Part shown: in pieces, positions 17,784-26,582 of the stretch
Layout of the letters: each line of letters begins with the position of its first letter
Position numbering within the stretch: the first letter of the stretch is position 1
The notes under the pieces: model-generated
Seen by the model: only the letters and a program-made list of their open reading frames with translations
Told to the model about the DNA's origin: nothing
Database searches by the model: none
NCBI GenBank assembly: GCA_040221975.1
Contig: JAVJWR010000027.1
Location: forward strand, 85,692 to 149,691
Length of the DNA stretch: 64,000 bases
Direction: 5' to 3'
Source: Haliea sp040221975
GTDB lineage: Bacteria > Pseudomonadota > Gammaproteobacteria > Pseudomonadales > Halieaceae
Made by a program: the position numbers and the translations under genes

Positions 17784-20134
17784 GGCATGGGTTCCTTGAA
17801 TCGGTCGCGGCCGGTGAGGCCGATGGCGCGGATGACTTCCAGCCGCCGTTTCAGCTCTCGCAGCTGCCGCGCCAGGGTCTGCCGCTGTTCGCCCCGTTCC
17901 TGGCCGCCGCCGCTGGTGAGTCCCCGGTGCTGCAACATCTGGAAGCCGTTGCGGAACAGCAGCTTGCCGATGGACGATTCACTGCTGATGCGGCGCTGCA
18001 GGTACAGCTGGCGGCCCAGTTTCAGGGCCTCGCTGACGCAGGCCTGCTCGTCCATGCCCTGCTCCGCGGGCAACCTTGCAGCCAGGTCGGACACCACGGA
18101 ATAGGCCTCGACATAGGTCAGCAGGGTGACGTGGGCCACCAGCGGGGTCATGGCCAGCAGCAGCTGGGTGAAGCCTCCGGGGGTGCGTTCCGGGAGCGAC
18201 TCCCAGTCCGGCTCGTAGCGCGCCAGCTCGGCGCGGATCTCGCGATGGAATTCAGCGCTGGGAGCGTAGAAGAATTCGAACTTGAACAGGTCTCGCAGTT
18301 CGTCAACCTCGGCCCAGAACACCTCCAGGGCCTGGGCCTCGCTGGCTTCCGTGGACTTCACCAGGGCGAGCTCAATGATCGCCTTGTTGACGAAAAAGTG
18401 GATGATGGTATTGCGGTAGTAGCTGGCTACCGGGTGCTGTTCCAGGGCGATGCCATACACCACTTCCGGCCCTTCGTCATAGCGGGTAACGATGCCCTCG
18501 TTGATCATGATGCCCAGGAGACCGTCCATCTGTTCGGCGTAGGCGCGGTCGAAATCCGCTGAAATTCGCAGCTGGCGCGTCTCGGCCCAGGCCAGCAGCG
18601 CGCGCAGCTCCTCCACCACTTCGGATTCAGTGAGTGCCTTGGGAGCCGCTCCCAGCAGGCTCATGGTCACCAGCGAGGGAAAGGTGATGGGAGTGACCCG
18701 GTTGGCCTCTACTGCCACCTCGAAGGCGATCTTGGACAGGGCCAGGCTGTCCTCGGGTTCCGGTGCCTGCGACAGCACCACGGGCTGGCCGATATCCATG
18801 TAGATCTTGCCCATGGGCCTGGCGAGGCTGCGGACGTAGCCGATGAACCAGCGCAGTGACTCGGCGCCCTTGCCGCGGCCGGTCTGCTCGGTGGCATACT
18901 CCTCGACGTCGCGTATCAGGTCGTAGCTGATGGAGATGGGGATGATGTGGATGTCCCGGGCATCGGTGGCGTGGCAGGCTTCGAGGACATATTTCAGCAG
19001 GCCGTAGCGCGGTGGCATCAGCTTGCCCAGGCGGGAGCGGGTGCCCTCGAAAGACCAGTTCATCGGGAACCGCTTTTCCATCAGGTAGCCGATGTAGTGG
19101 CGCAGGGTCAGTTTGTACAGAGTGTTGTCGCTGAAGCTGCGCTTGATGAAGATGCCGCCCGCCCGGCGCACCATGAAGCCGACGCCGGCGAAGTTGATGT
19201 TGGCGCCACCGAACATGTGCGGCATGGGAAAGTCGTTGTCATACAGGACCTTGGGTACCACCATGCCGTCGAGGTAGGTTTTGTGGGTCCACAGCAGCAT
19301 GGAGGGATGGTCGCGGACAATTTGCCGCATTGCCTCGATCGCCGCCGGATCAACCACGATCTTGCGCTCGTACCCCAGGCGCAGGCAGAAACCGCAGAAG
19401 CTCGCCCACACGTCCAGCCAGAAGGTGCTGGGGATGGAAATCATTTCCTCCATGTAGGCCGAGGCTTCCTTCAGCAGTGCAGTCTTGCTGCTGCCCTGCT
19501 GCGCGGCGAGGTGCTCCAGCGCCTCGTTGTAGCTGCGGTTGGCGCGCAGGCTCTCGGCGACATAGCGAGGCACCTTGTAGCGCCCACCCTGCAGCCGGCG
19601 TTCGGCGATATCCAGCACCACCGCGGCCTGCCGCGCGACAAAAATGCCGAATGCGTGCACGTCGGTGGCGCTGTCCTCCGCGTACTTGGCCAGGTAGCGG
19701 CCGCGCAGGTTCGCCAGCGAGTCCGGCTCGCCGCTGACCAGGTGCATCCGTTCGGGCTCCCGCGCCGCGATACGCCGCGCCCGACCCTGGCGCGGGCGCC
19801 GGGGGTCGCCCATGATCAGGTCGCGCAGGCGCGGCCCGGAATTGAGGGCCGCGAGGGGCGGTGTCCAGGCTACCCGCAGCGGGGCGATGATGGCGTCATC
19901 GCTGCTGGAAAGCTGCTCGCGCATGCTGCCGGGATCGATGCCGCGGCGATCATTGCCCAGGTTCAGGTTCAGGCGCCGATGCGTGCGGCACTGGCCAGAC
20001 GCCGTCTCTTCATGGGCTGTGATCCAGCGTTCCAGCAAATCCTGCTCGAAGCCGTTGCGGGCATCGAGAATAAACACCACCGGCGCCTCCCCGGCTGGCC
20101 AGGGATTGGCGCTGAACTTGCCCTCCAGGCTCAC
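17780..20134 (-). CDS. plsB: Glycerol-3-phosphate 1-O-acyltransferase PlsB
   Basis: A 784-residue membrane-associated acyltransferase that makes 1-acyl-glycerol-3-phosphate. The acyltransferase blocks are visible as LLWTHKTYLDGMVVPKVLYD (HX4D), GGIFIKRSFSDNTLY and NWSFEGTRSRLGKLMPPRYG, followed by HIIPISISYDLIRDVEEYA. The length is close to E. coli PlsB (about 807). The start is a GTG at 20134 whose GTGA overlaps the stop of the upstream HAD-acyltransferase fusion; gpsA overlaps its own stop. Coupled translation of the three genes is likely. Confidence 0.95.
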   Translation of the reverse strand: MSLEGKFSANPWPAGEAPVVFILDARNGFEQDLLERWITAHEETASGQCRTHRRLNLNLGNDRRGIDPGSMREQLSSSDDAIIAPLRVAWTPPLAALNSGPRLRDLIMGDPRRPRQGRARRIAAREPERMHLVSGEPDSLANLRGRYLAKYAEDSATDVHAFGIFVARQAAVVLDIAERRLQGGRYKVPRYVAESLRANRSYNEALEHLAAQQGSSKTALLKEASAYMEEMISIPSTFWLDVWASFCGFCLRLGYERKIVVDPAAIEAMRQIVRDHPSMLLWTHKTYLDGMVVPKVLYDNDFPMPHMFGGANINFAGVGFMVRRAGGIFIKRSFSDNTLYKLTLRHYIGYLMEKRFPMNWSFEGTRSRLGKLMPPRYGLLKYVLEACHATDARDIHIIPISISYDLIRDVEEYATEQTGRGKGAESLRWFIGYVRSLARPMGKIYMDIGQPVVLSQAPEPEDSLALSKIAFEVAVEANRVTPITFPSLVTMSLLGAAPKALTESEVVEELRALLAWAETRQLRISADFDRAYAEQMDGLLGIMINEGIVTRYDEGPEVVYGIALEQHPVASYYRNTIIHFFVNKAIIELALVKSTEASEAQALEVFWAEVDELRDLFKFEFFYAPSAEFHREIRAELARYEPDWESLPERTPGGFTQLLLAMTPLVAHVTLLTYVEAYSVVSDLAARLPAEQGMDEQACVSEALKLGRQLYLQRRISSESSIGKLLFRNGFQMLQHRGLTSGGGQERGEQRQTLARQLRELKRRLEVIRAIGLTGRDRFKEPMP

Positions 20135-21813
20135 GAGCTGGCTGCCTGCGTCCCGGCCCGGTTTTTGGGCCGGGCCTTGGGCCTGGCGGCAGCCTTGGGC
20201 CTGGGACTGGTTCTAGCCTTCGCCTTCGCTTTGGCTTTGGGTGTCGCTTGGGCCTTGGATTTGGCTTTGGGCTTGGGCTTGGGCTTGGGCTTGGGCTTGG
20301 GCTTGGGCCCGGTTTTGGCCTTGGCCTTGGCGTTGGGTGTGGGTTCTGCCGGCGCCCGGCTCGCGGTTGCCGCGACGCCCTCTTCCAGCGGCTGGCCCAG
20401 GCTCTGCAGGAACAGGTTGCGCACCGCTGTCACATGCCGGTCCAGGCTGGCTGCCGTCCACGCCGAGGTGTCGATAGGCTCCAGCACCTCCACATCCACG
20501 GTCGCGGGCCGGAATACAAACTCGCCCTTGGGCGCCACATCGCCGGCGTTGCGGATCACGATCGGGACGATGGGGACGCCGGCCTGCATCGCCAGATGAA
20601 AGGCGCCCTTCTTGAAGGCGCCCAGCCGCGGTGAAACGCTGCGGGTGCCCTCGGGTGCCAGCGCCACCGACTTGCCTTCCTCGCGCATCGCTTCCACCAG
20701 GGGCGTCATGGCTTCGATGGCGCTGGCAGAGTTGGCGCGGTCGATCATCACCACCCCGCCCAGCTCCAGCACCCTGCCGATGACCGGCATGTCGCGAATC
20801 TCTTTCTTGCCCACCCCGGCCATGTCGCGCCGCAGCAGGCTGGCCATGATGACCACATCGGCCTTGCTCTGGTGGTTGAAGATGAATACGGCGGGTCGCT
20901 GCGACCACAGGTGTTCCTGGCCCTTGACGTTGAGGTCCAGGCCGATCAGGGCGCTGGCGGTGTCCGCGAACAGGGACAGGGAGAAATTGAGCGACTGGCG
21001 CCTGGAGCGGGTCAGGGCATAGACCGGCAGGCCCGCCAGGAAGGTGGGGACCAGGCTGACCGTGGCCGCGGCGGAGCGAAGGTACTGGGAGACGGACGGG
21101 CGGCCACGACTGGTAAAGCGCACCACGGGCCACTGCCGGTCGCGGGCAATGCCCAGCAGGCGGCTGCTCGGATTCAGTACCCGCGGATAGCGCACCCGCT
21201 CCAGCAGCAGCAGGTCATCCTGGCTGTCGCTGTAGAAGAAGCTCTGGTCGAGGTCGGCGCCCTGGTCGGCAGCCAGTTGCTCGGCCGCGTCCACCTTGCC
21301 CTGGCCGAAGCAGGTGGGGCGCACGACGCCGCCGGTGAACCTGCCGTTCTCAACCTCCAGTGCCGTGCACATGACGTGTTCGATGCCCAGGTCCCGCGCC
21401 GCGGGCTCGACCTGGTAACAGGTGGCCGAGGAAATGATGGCAACCGTGTGGCCCTTGGCGCGATGGGCGTCGATCAGGGCGCGGGATTCGGGGTATACGC
21501 GGCGTGCGATCTGGTCCCGATACAGGGTTTCGCCGAACTCGTGGTAGCTGTCTTCGTCAATGCCGCGCAGAAACTGGGCGGTTACGGTCATCATCGCCGA
21601 GAAGCCCATGTTGCCGAGGCCAAAGCTGGCCATGGCCTGCACCAGTTCAATCAGTTCCCGGCCATTGAGATCGCCGCGCCGCAGCTGCTCGCGAATGAAC
21701 AGGGTGGCAGAGTAGCCGGAAATGACCGTGCCATCGAAATCGAAGATGGCGGCGACCCCGGGTCCGTCGGGTGCCGCCTCAATGTCCTTAAGCAATTGTC
21801 GGATGCTTGCCAT
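20131..21813 (-). CDS. HAD-IB phosphatase / 1-acyl-glycerol-3-phosphate acyltransferase fusion with basic PK-rich tail
   Basis: A 560-residue fusion. Residues about 20-230 are a HAD-IB hydrolase (AAIFDFDGTVISGYS, then VAIISSATCYQV and FFYSDSQDDLLLLERV). Residues about 260-485 are a PlsC-like acyltransferase (FIFNHQSKADVVIM, LAPEGTRSVSPRLGAFKKGA, VPIVPIVIRNAGD). The last 70 residues are an Ala/Pro/Lys-rich tail with (PK)n repeats, like histone H1 or AlgP tails. It heads the plsB-gpsA operon, so the acyltransferase would convert the PlsB product to phosphatidate. The HAD part may process a lipid phosphate. HAD-PlsC fusions are known; the charged tail is unusual. Confidence 0.9.
   Translation of the reverse strand: MASIRQLLKDIEAAPDGPGVAAIFDFDGTVISGYSATLFIREQLRRGDLNGRELIELVQAMASFGLGNMGFSAMMTVTAQFLRGIDEDSYHEFGETLYRDQIARRVYPESRALIDAHRAKGHTVAIISSATCYQVEPAARDLGIEHVMCTALEVENGRFTGGVVRPTCFGQGKVDAAEQLAADQGADLDQSFFYSDSQDDLLLLERVRYPRVLNPSSRLLGIARDRQWPVVRFTSRGRPSVSQYLRSAAATVSLVPTFLAGLPVYALTRSRRQSLNFSLSLFADTASALIGLDLNVKGQEHLWSQRPAVFIFNHQSKADVVIMASLLRRDMAGVGKKEIRDMPVIGRVLELGGVVMIDRANSASAIEAMTPLVEAMREEGKSVALAPEGTRSVSPRLGAFKKGAFHLAMQAGVPIVPIVIRNAGDVAPKGEFVFRPATVDVEVLEPIDTSAWTAASLDRHVTAVRNLFLQSLGQPLEEGVAATASRAPAEPTPNAKAKAKTGPKPKPKPKPKPKPKAKSKAQATPKAKAKAKARTSPRPKAAARPKARPKNRAGTQAASS
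20266..20307 (-). repeat. Hexanucleotide tandem repeat encoding (Pro-Lys)n
   Basis: Seven consecutive near-identical hexamers (CTTGGG on the plus strand) encode alternating Pro-Lys in the tail of the HAD-acyltransferase fusion. A multiple-of-three unit lets copy number change without a frameshift, so tail length may vary between strains. Looser variants of the same pattern continue on both sides (about 20150-20340). Confidence 0.9.
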
Positions 21814-21893
21814 GCCACTCCCTGCAGCGCCCGCTAGCCGGGCTCGTTATGCTCCCGGCAAGCATACTGATCCCTCCCGGGATAGGGAAGCGC

Positions 21894-22349
21894 TCAGGCC
21901 AGCGCCTTCAGGTTACCCTCGGCGTCCACTTCCATGAGGGCATTGCGGGGGTCGTCGGTTTCCCAATAGCCGCGCAGGGACAGAAGCTTGCCCTCGGCGT
22001 CGACATGGTAGGTAAAAATGCCATGCACCTTCTGTTGCAAGGTCTTGCCTTCGCCGCCGTCAATGGTGATGGTCAGATTGACATGGTTGGCGACCTCATC
22101 ACCGGCGGCAAAGGACTCCAGGATTTCGATGCGGATATCCACCGGGGCGATAAAATTGTCCCAGAAGGCTTCGCGCGCCGCTGGCCCCCGGTGACCGTTG
22201 CCCTCCGGGTCGATGTGGGAGACGCCAATGGGATCCTGGATGATGGCGTCCTCGGCATACAGGCCCAGCCAGCCCGCCTTGTTCTTGCTGTGGACATATT
22301 CCCGCGACAGCAGCGCCGCACGGCGCGCGGGATGTTCGTTCTCAAACAT
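21894..22349 (-). CDS. NTF2-like / SnoaL-type ketosteroid-isomerase-fold protein
   Basis: A 151-residue small protein of the NTF2-like fold. The opening helix (RRAALLSREYVHSKNKAGWL) is followed by GLYAEDAIIQDPIGVSHIDP, a pattern common to SnoaL/steroid-isomerase-like proteins. Many of these are isomerases or small-molecule binding proteins; no catalytic Asp pair can be fixed here. AAGGAAT lies just upstream of the ATG at 22349. It stands alone between the lipid operon and the oxidase operon. Confidence 0.75.
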   Translation of the reverse strand: MFENEHPARRAALLSREYVHSKNKAGWLGLYAEDAIIQDPIGVSHIDPEGNGHRGPAAREAFWDNFIAPVDIRIEILESFAAGDEVANHVNLTITIDGGEGKTLQQKVHGIFTYHVDAEGKLLSLRGYWETDDPRNALMEVDAEGNLKALA

Positions 22350-22420
22350 GGCGATTCCTTTTTTATTGAAGCCGGTCGCTGAGTGTATACCCTGCGGGGC
22401 GGGCTGCCTGCGGCAACGGT

Positions 22421-23137
22421 TCAGACATCCTGACCGCGAGCGGGATTTGCCTTGCGGGTATCGCTGAGGTGGGTGCGGATGGCCGTGTAGTCCCGTACCA
22501 GGGTGGGAATGTCAAAGCCGGGGAAGCCCTGGGCATCAACGCGTCCGGGTTCCAGCACGGCCTGGAGCTTGCCCTCCGGATTCAGCAGCAACAGCGATAC
22601 CCCGTGACCGACCTCGTAATCGCCGTCCTCCAGGGTGGTGCCCTCGGCGGGTTCCAGCACGGACATGATGCCCAGGCTGCTGGCAAAGGCGGCAGCTCCC
22701 GCTTCACCGCCATCGGTAGCGGTGAGGCCAGTGAAGCTGGGGTCGAAGAACGCGACATAGCTGGCCATCTGCACGGGAGTATCCCGGCGGTGGTCCACAC
22801 TGTAGAACAGCACCTGCAGGTCGCGACGCAACTCGGGTGCCAGTTGGCTGCGAAAGCCCGCAAGTTCCGCCAGGGTTGCGGGGCAGACATCGGGGCAGGT
22901 GGTGAAACCGTAGCTCACCAGATGCCAGCGCCCCTTCAGGTCGCTGTTGCTGAAGGCATCGCCGTGGTGGTCAGTCAGCACAAACGGCGCCAGCGCCCTG
23001 GCCTCGGGCAGCAGTACGCCCTCGATCTGGGGCGGCGGTGTTGGCCGGTTCAGGAGGAGGATGGCCGCGACTGCGGCGATGGCGCTATTGGCCAGGACAA
23101 ACCCCAGCAACATGCGCTGGCGAGGTTGCATGTTCAT
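22421..23137 (-). CDS. SCO1/SenC-type copper chaperone for cytochrome oxidase
   Basis: A 238-residue membrane-anchored thioredoxin-fold protein that delivers copper to the CuA site of subunit II. An N-terminal TM (LLGFVLANSAIAAVAAILLL) is followed by the copper-binding CPDVC motif (Cys81, Cys85 in GFTTCPDVCPATLAE) and the ligand His178 in DYEVGHGVSLLLL. The start overlaps the stop of the subunit IV gene (ATGA). It is the last gene of the oxidase operon, as expected for CuA assembly. Confidence 0.92.
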   Translation of the reverse strand: MNMQPRQRMLLGFVLANSAIAAVAAILLLNRPTPPPQIEGVLLPEARALAPFVLTDHHGDAFSNSDLKGRWHLVSYGFTTCPDVCPATLAELAGFRSQLAPELRRDLQVLFYSVDHRRDTPVQMASYVAFFDPSFTGLTATDGGEAGAAAFASSLGIMSVLEPAEGTTLEDGDYEVGHGVSLLLLNPEGKLQAVLEPGRVDAQGFPGFDIPTLVRDYTAIRTHLSDTRKANPARGQDV

Positions 23138-23454
23138 CCGTGGTCAAGGAACGCTTGCCGGGTTGCAAAGGTATAGTCGCCCTCGATCAGCATCAGGGCG
23201 ATCAGCACCATAATCGCCAGTGTTGGCAGCAGCAGGGTGTACTTGAGCGCCAGCCGTTCCCACTGGAAGTGCATGAAGATGGCCACGATCAGGCCCGCCT
23301 TCAGCAGCATGAAAATGATGATCAGGGTCCAGCGCAGGTAACCCTGCACGTGGAAGTAATCGACCATGTAGGAAAAGGTACTGAGCACAAATAGCAGCAG
23401 CCAGATTTTCAGGTAGATACCTATGGGGTGCTGTTCACCCGCGGTGTCGCTCAT
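23134..23454 (-). CDS. Cytochrome c oxidase subunit IV family protein
   Basis: A 106-residue protein with three predicted TM helices (IYLKIWLLLFVLSTFSYMVD, WTLIIIFMLLKAGLIVAIFM, and YTLLLPTLAIMVLIALMLIE). The MHFQWERLALKY link between helices 2 and 3 is typical of the small CyoD/CoxD-like subunit IV. The ATG at 23454 has a perfect AAGGAGG Shine-Dalgarno. It follows subunit III by 10 bases and overlaps the SCO1 gene. Confidence 0.88.
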   Translation of the reverse strand: MSDTAGEQHPIGIYLKIWLLLFVLSTFSYMVDYFHVQGYLRWTLIIIFMLLKAGLIVAIFMHFQWERLALKYTLLLPTLAIMVLIALMLIEGDYTFATRQAFLDHG

Positions 23455-23464
23455 GCAATCCTCC

Positions 23465-24145
23465 TTACCACAGGTAGAAGAAGGCGAAAATGAAGACCCA
23501 GACCAGGTCCACGAAATGCCAGTAGAGGCCAGTGATCTCGACGATCGCGTAGCCTTTCTTTTCGTAGTCGCCCCGGCCCACCTTGCGGGCGATGATGGCG
23601 AGGTAGATGACACCGGCGCTCACATGCAGACCGTGGAAGCCCGTGATCATGAAGAATGCGGAGCCGAATTGAGCTGCGCCCCAGGGGTTGCCCCAGGGTC
23701 TTACGCCCTCGTGGATCAGCTTGCTCCATTCAAAGGCCTGCAGGCCGACAAAGCTGGCACCGAGCACGGCGGTGATTGCCATCAGGATTACGGTGCGGCG
23801 GCGGTCGCCCCGGTAGGCAAAGTTCACAGCCATGGCCATGGTCCCGCTACTGGTGATCAGGATAAACGTCATGATGGCGATCAACACCAGTGGCAGGTAA
23901 ACACCGCCAATGGTCAGGGCAAAAACCTCGCTGGCGGGTGGCCATGGGTCGGTGGCCGACAACCTCACGTTCATGTAACCAGTGAGGAAGATGCTGAAAA
24001 TAAAGGTGTCACTGAGCAGGAATATCCACATCATCACCTTGCCCCAGGGCAAGTCGAAGGCCTGCTTGTCGGCGCCCCAGTCCCGGACCATGCCGGGAAC
24101 GCCGGGCTGGGTGTAATCGCTGCTGACGGGATCGGCTGATTTCAT
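23465..24145 (-). CDS. Cytochrome c oxidase subunit III (copy A)
   Basis: A 226-residue polytopic protein of the heme-copper oxidase subunit III family. Recognisable parts are WGKVMMWIFLLSDTFIFSIF, GSAFFMITGFHGLHVSAGVI and the C-terminal TGLYWHFVDLVWVFIFAFFY. The start at 24145 has GGGAG upstream and lies 10 bases from the stop of a second, diverged subunit III gene. The GLYWHFVDLVW ending is the usual family signature, so this is the more canonical of the two. Confidence 0.92.
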   Translation of the reverse strand: MKSADPVSSDYTQPGVPGMVRDWGADKQAFDLPWGKVMMWIFLLSDTFIFSIFLTGYMNVRLSATDPWPPASEVFALTIGGVYLPLVLIAIMTFILITSSGTMAMAVNFAYRGDRRRTVILMAITAVLGASFVGLQAFEWSKLIHEGVRPWGNPWGAAQFGSAFFMITGFHGLHVSAGVIYLAIIARKVGRGDYEKKGYAIVEITGLYWHFVDLVWVFIFAFFYLW

Positions 24146-24155
24146 GAGAGCTCCC

Positions 24156-24836
24156 TCAGAAGCCACACAGGGCTGCCAACATGTTGATAGTCTCGGCCCG
24201 GCTGGTGAGCACGGCAAACAGCAGCAGCCAGACTCCCAGCAGGAAGTGCCAGTAGTGTGTGCAGAGTGCGAGCGGGCTGCTCAAGCGGGCCACGGCGCCG
24301 TCATACCAGACCCGGAATACCACATTGGCCAGCACCATCAGACCGCCGAGGACATGCAGCCCGTGCACTGCGGTCAGCAGGTAGAAGTAGCTGTTGGCGG
24401 GATTGGTGTTGACGTAGTAGCCCATGGTCTGCAGATGGCGCCACAGCTCCAGTTGCGCTACCAGGAAGGCCACCGCAAAGAATACCGCCGCGCTGATCCC
24501 CGCGACTGCCCGGTTGACCTGGTCGCGCCGCGCCGACCACAGGCCCCATTGCATTGCCAGGCTGCTGAGCGCCAGGATAGCGGTGTTGAGCCAGAGCCGG
24601 CTGGGGTCGGTGAAGGGCTGCCAGGGCTGCCCGGCCAGGGCCTGGAAATCCGGATACTGGGAGCGCGACAGGAAGGTAATGATGAACAGGAAGAACAATA
24701 CGCTGACGATGCCCATGATAAAGCGCAACGCGGTGCGGGGCGCCGCCAGCGGGTCGGCCGCGACCGCGACTCCGGCGGTGCTGACCATGGTGGGGCCGAG
24801 CCAGGGCTTGGTCCCCAGTGTCTTGAAGAAATTCAT
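24156..24836 (-). CDS. Cytochrome c oxidase subunit III-like protein (copy B)
   Basis: A 226-residue membrane protein of the same family as copy A but clearly diverged. Helices include LRFIMGIVSVLFFLFIITFL and ISAAVFFAVAFLVAQLELWR. The family pattern appears as YFYLLTAVHGLHVLGGLMVL and CTHYWHFLLGVWLLLFAVLT. Its ATG overlaps the stop of subunit I (ATGA). It may be a second structural subunit or an assembly partner. Two adjacent subunit III genes also occur in some other proteobacterial aa3/caa3 operons. Confidence 0.88.
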   Translation of the reverse strand: MNFFKTLGTKPWLGPTMVSTAGVAVAADPLAAPRTALRFIMGIVSVLFFLFIITFLSRSQYPDFQALAGQPWQPFTDPSRLWLNTAILALSSLAMQWGLWSARRDQVNRAVAGISAAVFFAVAFLVAQLELWRHLQTMGYYVNTNPANSYFYLLTAVHGLHVLGGLMVLANVVFRVWYDGAVARLSSPLALCTHYWHFLLGVWLLLFAVLTSRAETINMLAALCGF

Positions 24837-26572
24837 CCTTCAGCTCCTTTGCCTTCGGGCTCGTTCTGGGGAATGAAGTCGCGCTCTGCGCCCGGCACGC
24901 TGAAGTCATAGGCCCAGCGGTGCACGACCGGCAGTTCCGGGCCCCAGTTGCCGTGCCGGGGCGGTACATCCGGGGTTTGCCATTCCAGGCTGGTCGCCCC
25001 CCAGGGGTTGTGCCCGGCTGGCTCGCCCTTGCGCAGGGTACGGATCACGTTGTAGATGAAAATCAGCTGGCTCAGGCCCACGATAATCGCCGCCATGGTA
25101 ATACTGGCGTTGAGGGCCTCGGCGGACTCGGGTATGAAGTCGGTGCCACTCGTGGCGAAGTAGCGCCGCGGCACGCCGAGGAAACCGAGGTAGTGCATCG
25201 GCAGGTAGATCGCATAGGTGCCGAGGAAGGTAAACCAGAAGTGGGCCTTGCCAAGCCCCACATGCAACTGCTTCCCGGAGACCAGCGGGAACCAGTGGTA
25301 GATGGCGGCGAACAGCACCATGATTGGCGATACCCCCATGACCATATGGAAGTGCGCCACCACGAAGTAGGTGTCGGACAGGGGCAGGTCGATGGTGACA
25401 TTGCCCAGGAACAGGCCGGTCAGGCCGCCGTGGGTGAAGGTGAAGATGAAGCCGATGGCGAACAGCATGGGCACCGTCAGGTGGATGTTGCCGCGCCACA
25501 GTGTCAGCACCCAGTTGTAGACCTTGAGCGCGGTGGGTACCGCGATGATCAGGGTGGTGGTGGCGAAGAAGAAGCCGAAGGCCGGGTGCATGCCGCTGAC
25601 GTACATGTGGTGGGCCCAGACCACGAAGCTGAGACCGCCGATGGCGACGATGGCCCACACCATCATGCGGTAGCCGAAGATATTCTTGCGGGCGTGGGTG
25701 GCGATCACATCCGATACCATGCCGAAGGCAGGCAGGGCGACGATATACACCTCCGGGTGGCCGAAGAACCAGAACAGGTGCTGGAACAGGATAGGACTGC
25801 CGCCGGTATAGTCCAGCGATTCGCCCAGCGACACCAGCGCAGGCATGAAAAAGCTGGTGCCAATGACCTTGTCCAGCATCATCATGATGGCGCTGACCAG
25901 CAATGCGGGGAAGGCCAGCAGACCCAGCACGGTGGCAGTGAAGATGCCCCAGATAGTAAGCGGCATGCGCATCAGGGTCATGCCGTGGGTGCGTGCCTGC
26001 AGCACGGTGGTCACATAATTCAGCCCGCCCATGGTGAAAGCGACGATGAATATGGCCAGGGACGCCAGCATCAGGATGATACCCCAGTCATAGCCGGGCG
26101 TGCCCTGCAGAATCGCCTGCGGCGGGTACAGGGTCCAGCCGGCTCCGGTGGGCCCCCCGGGGACGAAGAAACTTGCCAGCAGCACGATCACCGACAGCAG
26201 GTAGGTCCAGAAGCTGAGCATGTTCAGGTAGGGGAACACCATGTCCCGGGCGCCGATCATCAGCGGGATCAAATAGTTGCCGAAGCCGCCCAGCAACAGG
26301 GCCGTCAGCAGGTAGATCACCATGATCATGCCGTGCATGGTGACGAACTGCAGGTAGGCGCTGGGGTCGATGAAATCGAAGGTGTCGGGAAAGCCCAGCT
26401 GCAGGCGCATCAAGCCCGACAGGACCAGCGCCACCAGGCCGACGAAGACCGCGGTGATCGAGTACTGGATGGCAATGACCTTGTGGTCCTGGCTCCAGAT
26501 GTAGGTGGTGAAGAAGCTGTGTGGCTCGTGCTGGTCTTCCTCGATCTGGTCGGCGATTGCAGTGTGTTGCAT
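24833..26572 (-). CDS. ctaD: Cytochrome c oxidase subunit I
   Basis: A 579-residue catalytic subunit holding heme a and the heme a3-CuB centre, which reduces O2 to water and pumps protons. The CuB/Tyr segment is WFFGHPEVYIVALPAFGMVS, followed by FVVWAHHMYVSGMHPAFGFF and FTHGGLTGLFLGNVTIDLPL. The heme His region is DTYFVVAHFHMVMG. An early TM has the conserved FVTMHGMIMVIYL. GGGGAAAGG precedes the ATG. It is second in the operon, after the subunit II-cytochrome c fusion. Confidence 0.97.
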   Translation of the reverse strand: MQHTAIADQIEEDQHEPHSFFTTYIWSQDHKVIAIQYSITAVFVGLVALVLSGLMRLQLGFPDTFDFIDPSAYLQFVTMHGMIMVIYLLTALLLGGFGNYLIPLMIGARDMVFPYLNMLSFWTYLLSVIVLLASFFVPGGPTGAGWTLYPPQAILQGTPGYDWGIILMLASLAIFIVAFTMGGLNYVTTVLQARTHGMTLMRMPLTIWGIFTATVLGLLAFPALLVSAIMMMLDKVIGTSFFMPALVSLGESLDYTGGSPILFQHLFWFFGHPEVYIVALPAFGMVSDVIATHARKNIFGYRMMVWAIVAIGGLSFVVWAHHMYVSGMHPAFGFFFATTTLIIAVPTALKVYNWVLTLWRGNIHLTVPMLFAIGFIFTFTHGGLTGLFLGNVTIDLPLSDTYFVVAHFHMVMGVSPIMVLFAAIYHWFPLVSGKQLHVGLGKAHFWFTFLGTYAIYLPMHYLGFLGVPRRYFATSGTDFIPESAEALNASITMAAIIVGLSQLIFIYNVIRTLRKGEPAGHNPWGATSLEWQTPDVPPRHGNWGPELPVVHRWAYDFSVPGAERDFIPQNEPEGKGAEG

Positions 26573-26582
26573 GCCTTTCCCC

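Noticed and set aside
20150..20340. The repetitive segment at the end of the acyltransferase gene considered as a CRISPR-like or non-coding repeat
   Set aside because: The unit is 6 bases, contiguous and in frame with a Pro-Lys tail; there are no spacers.
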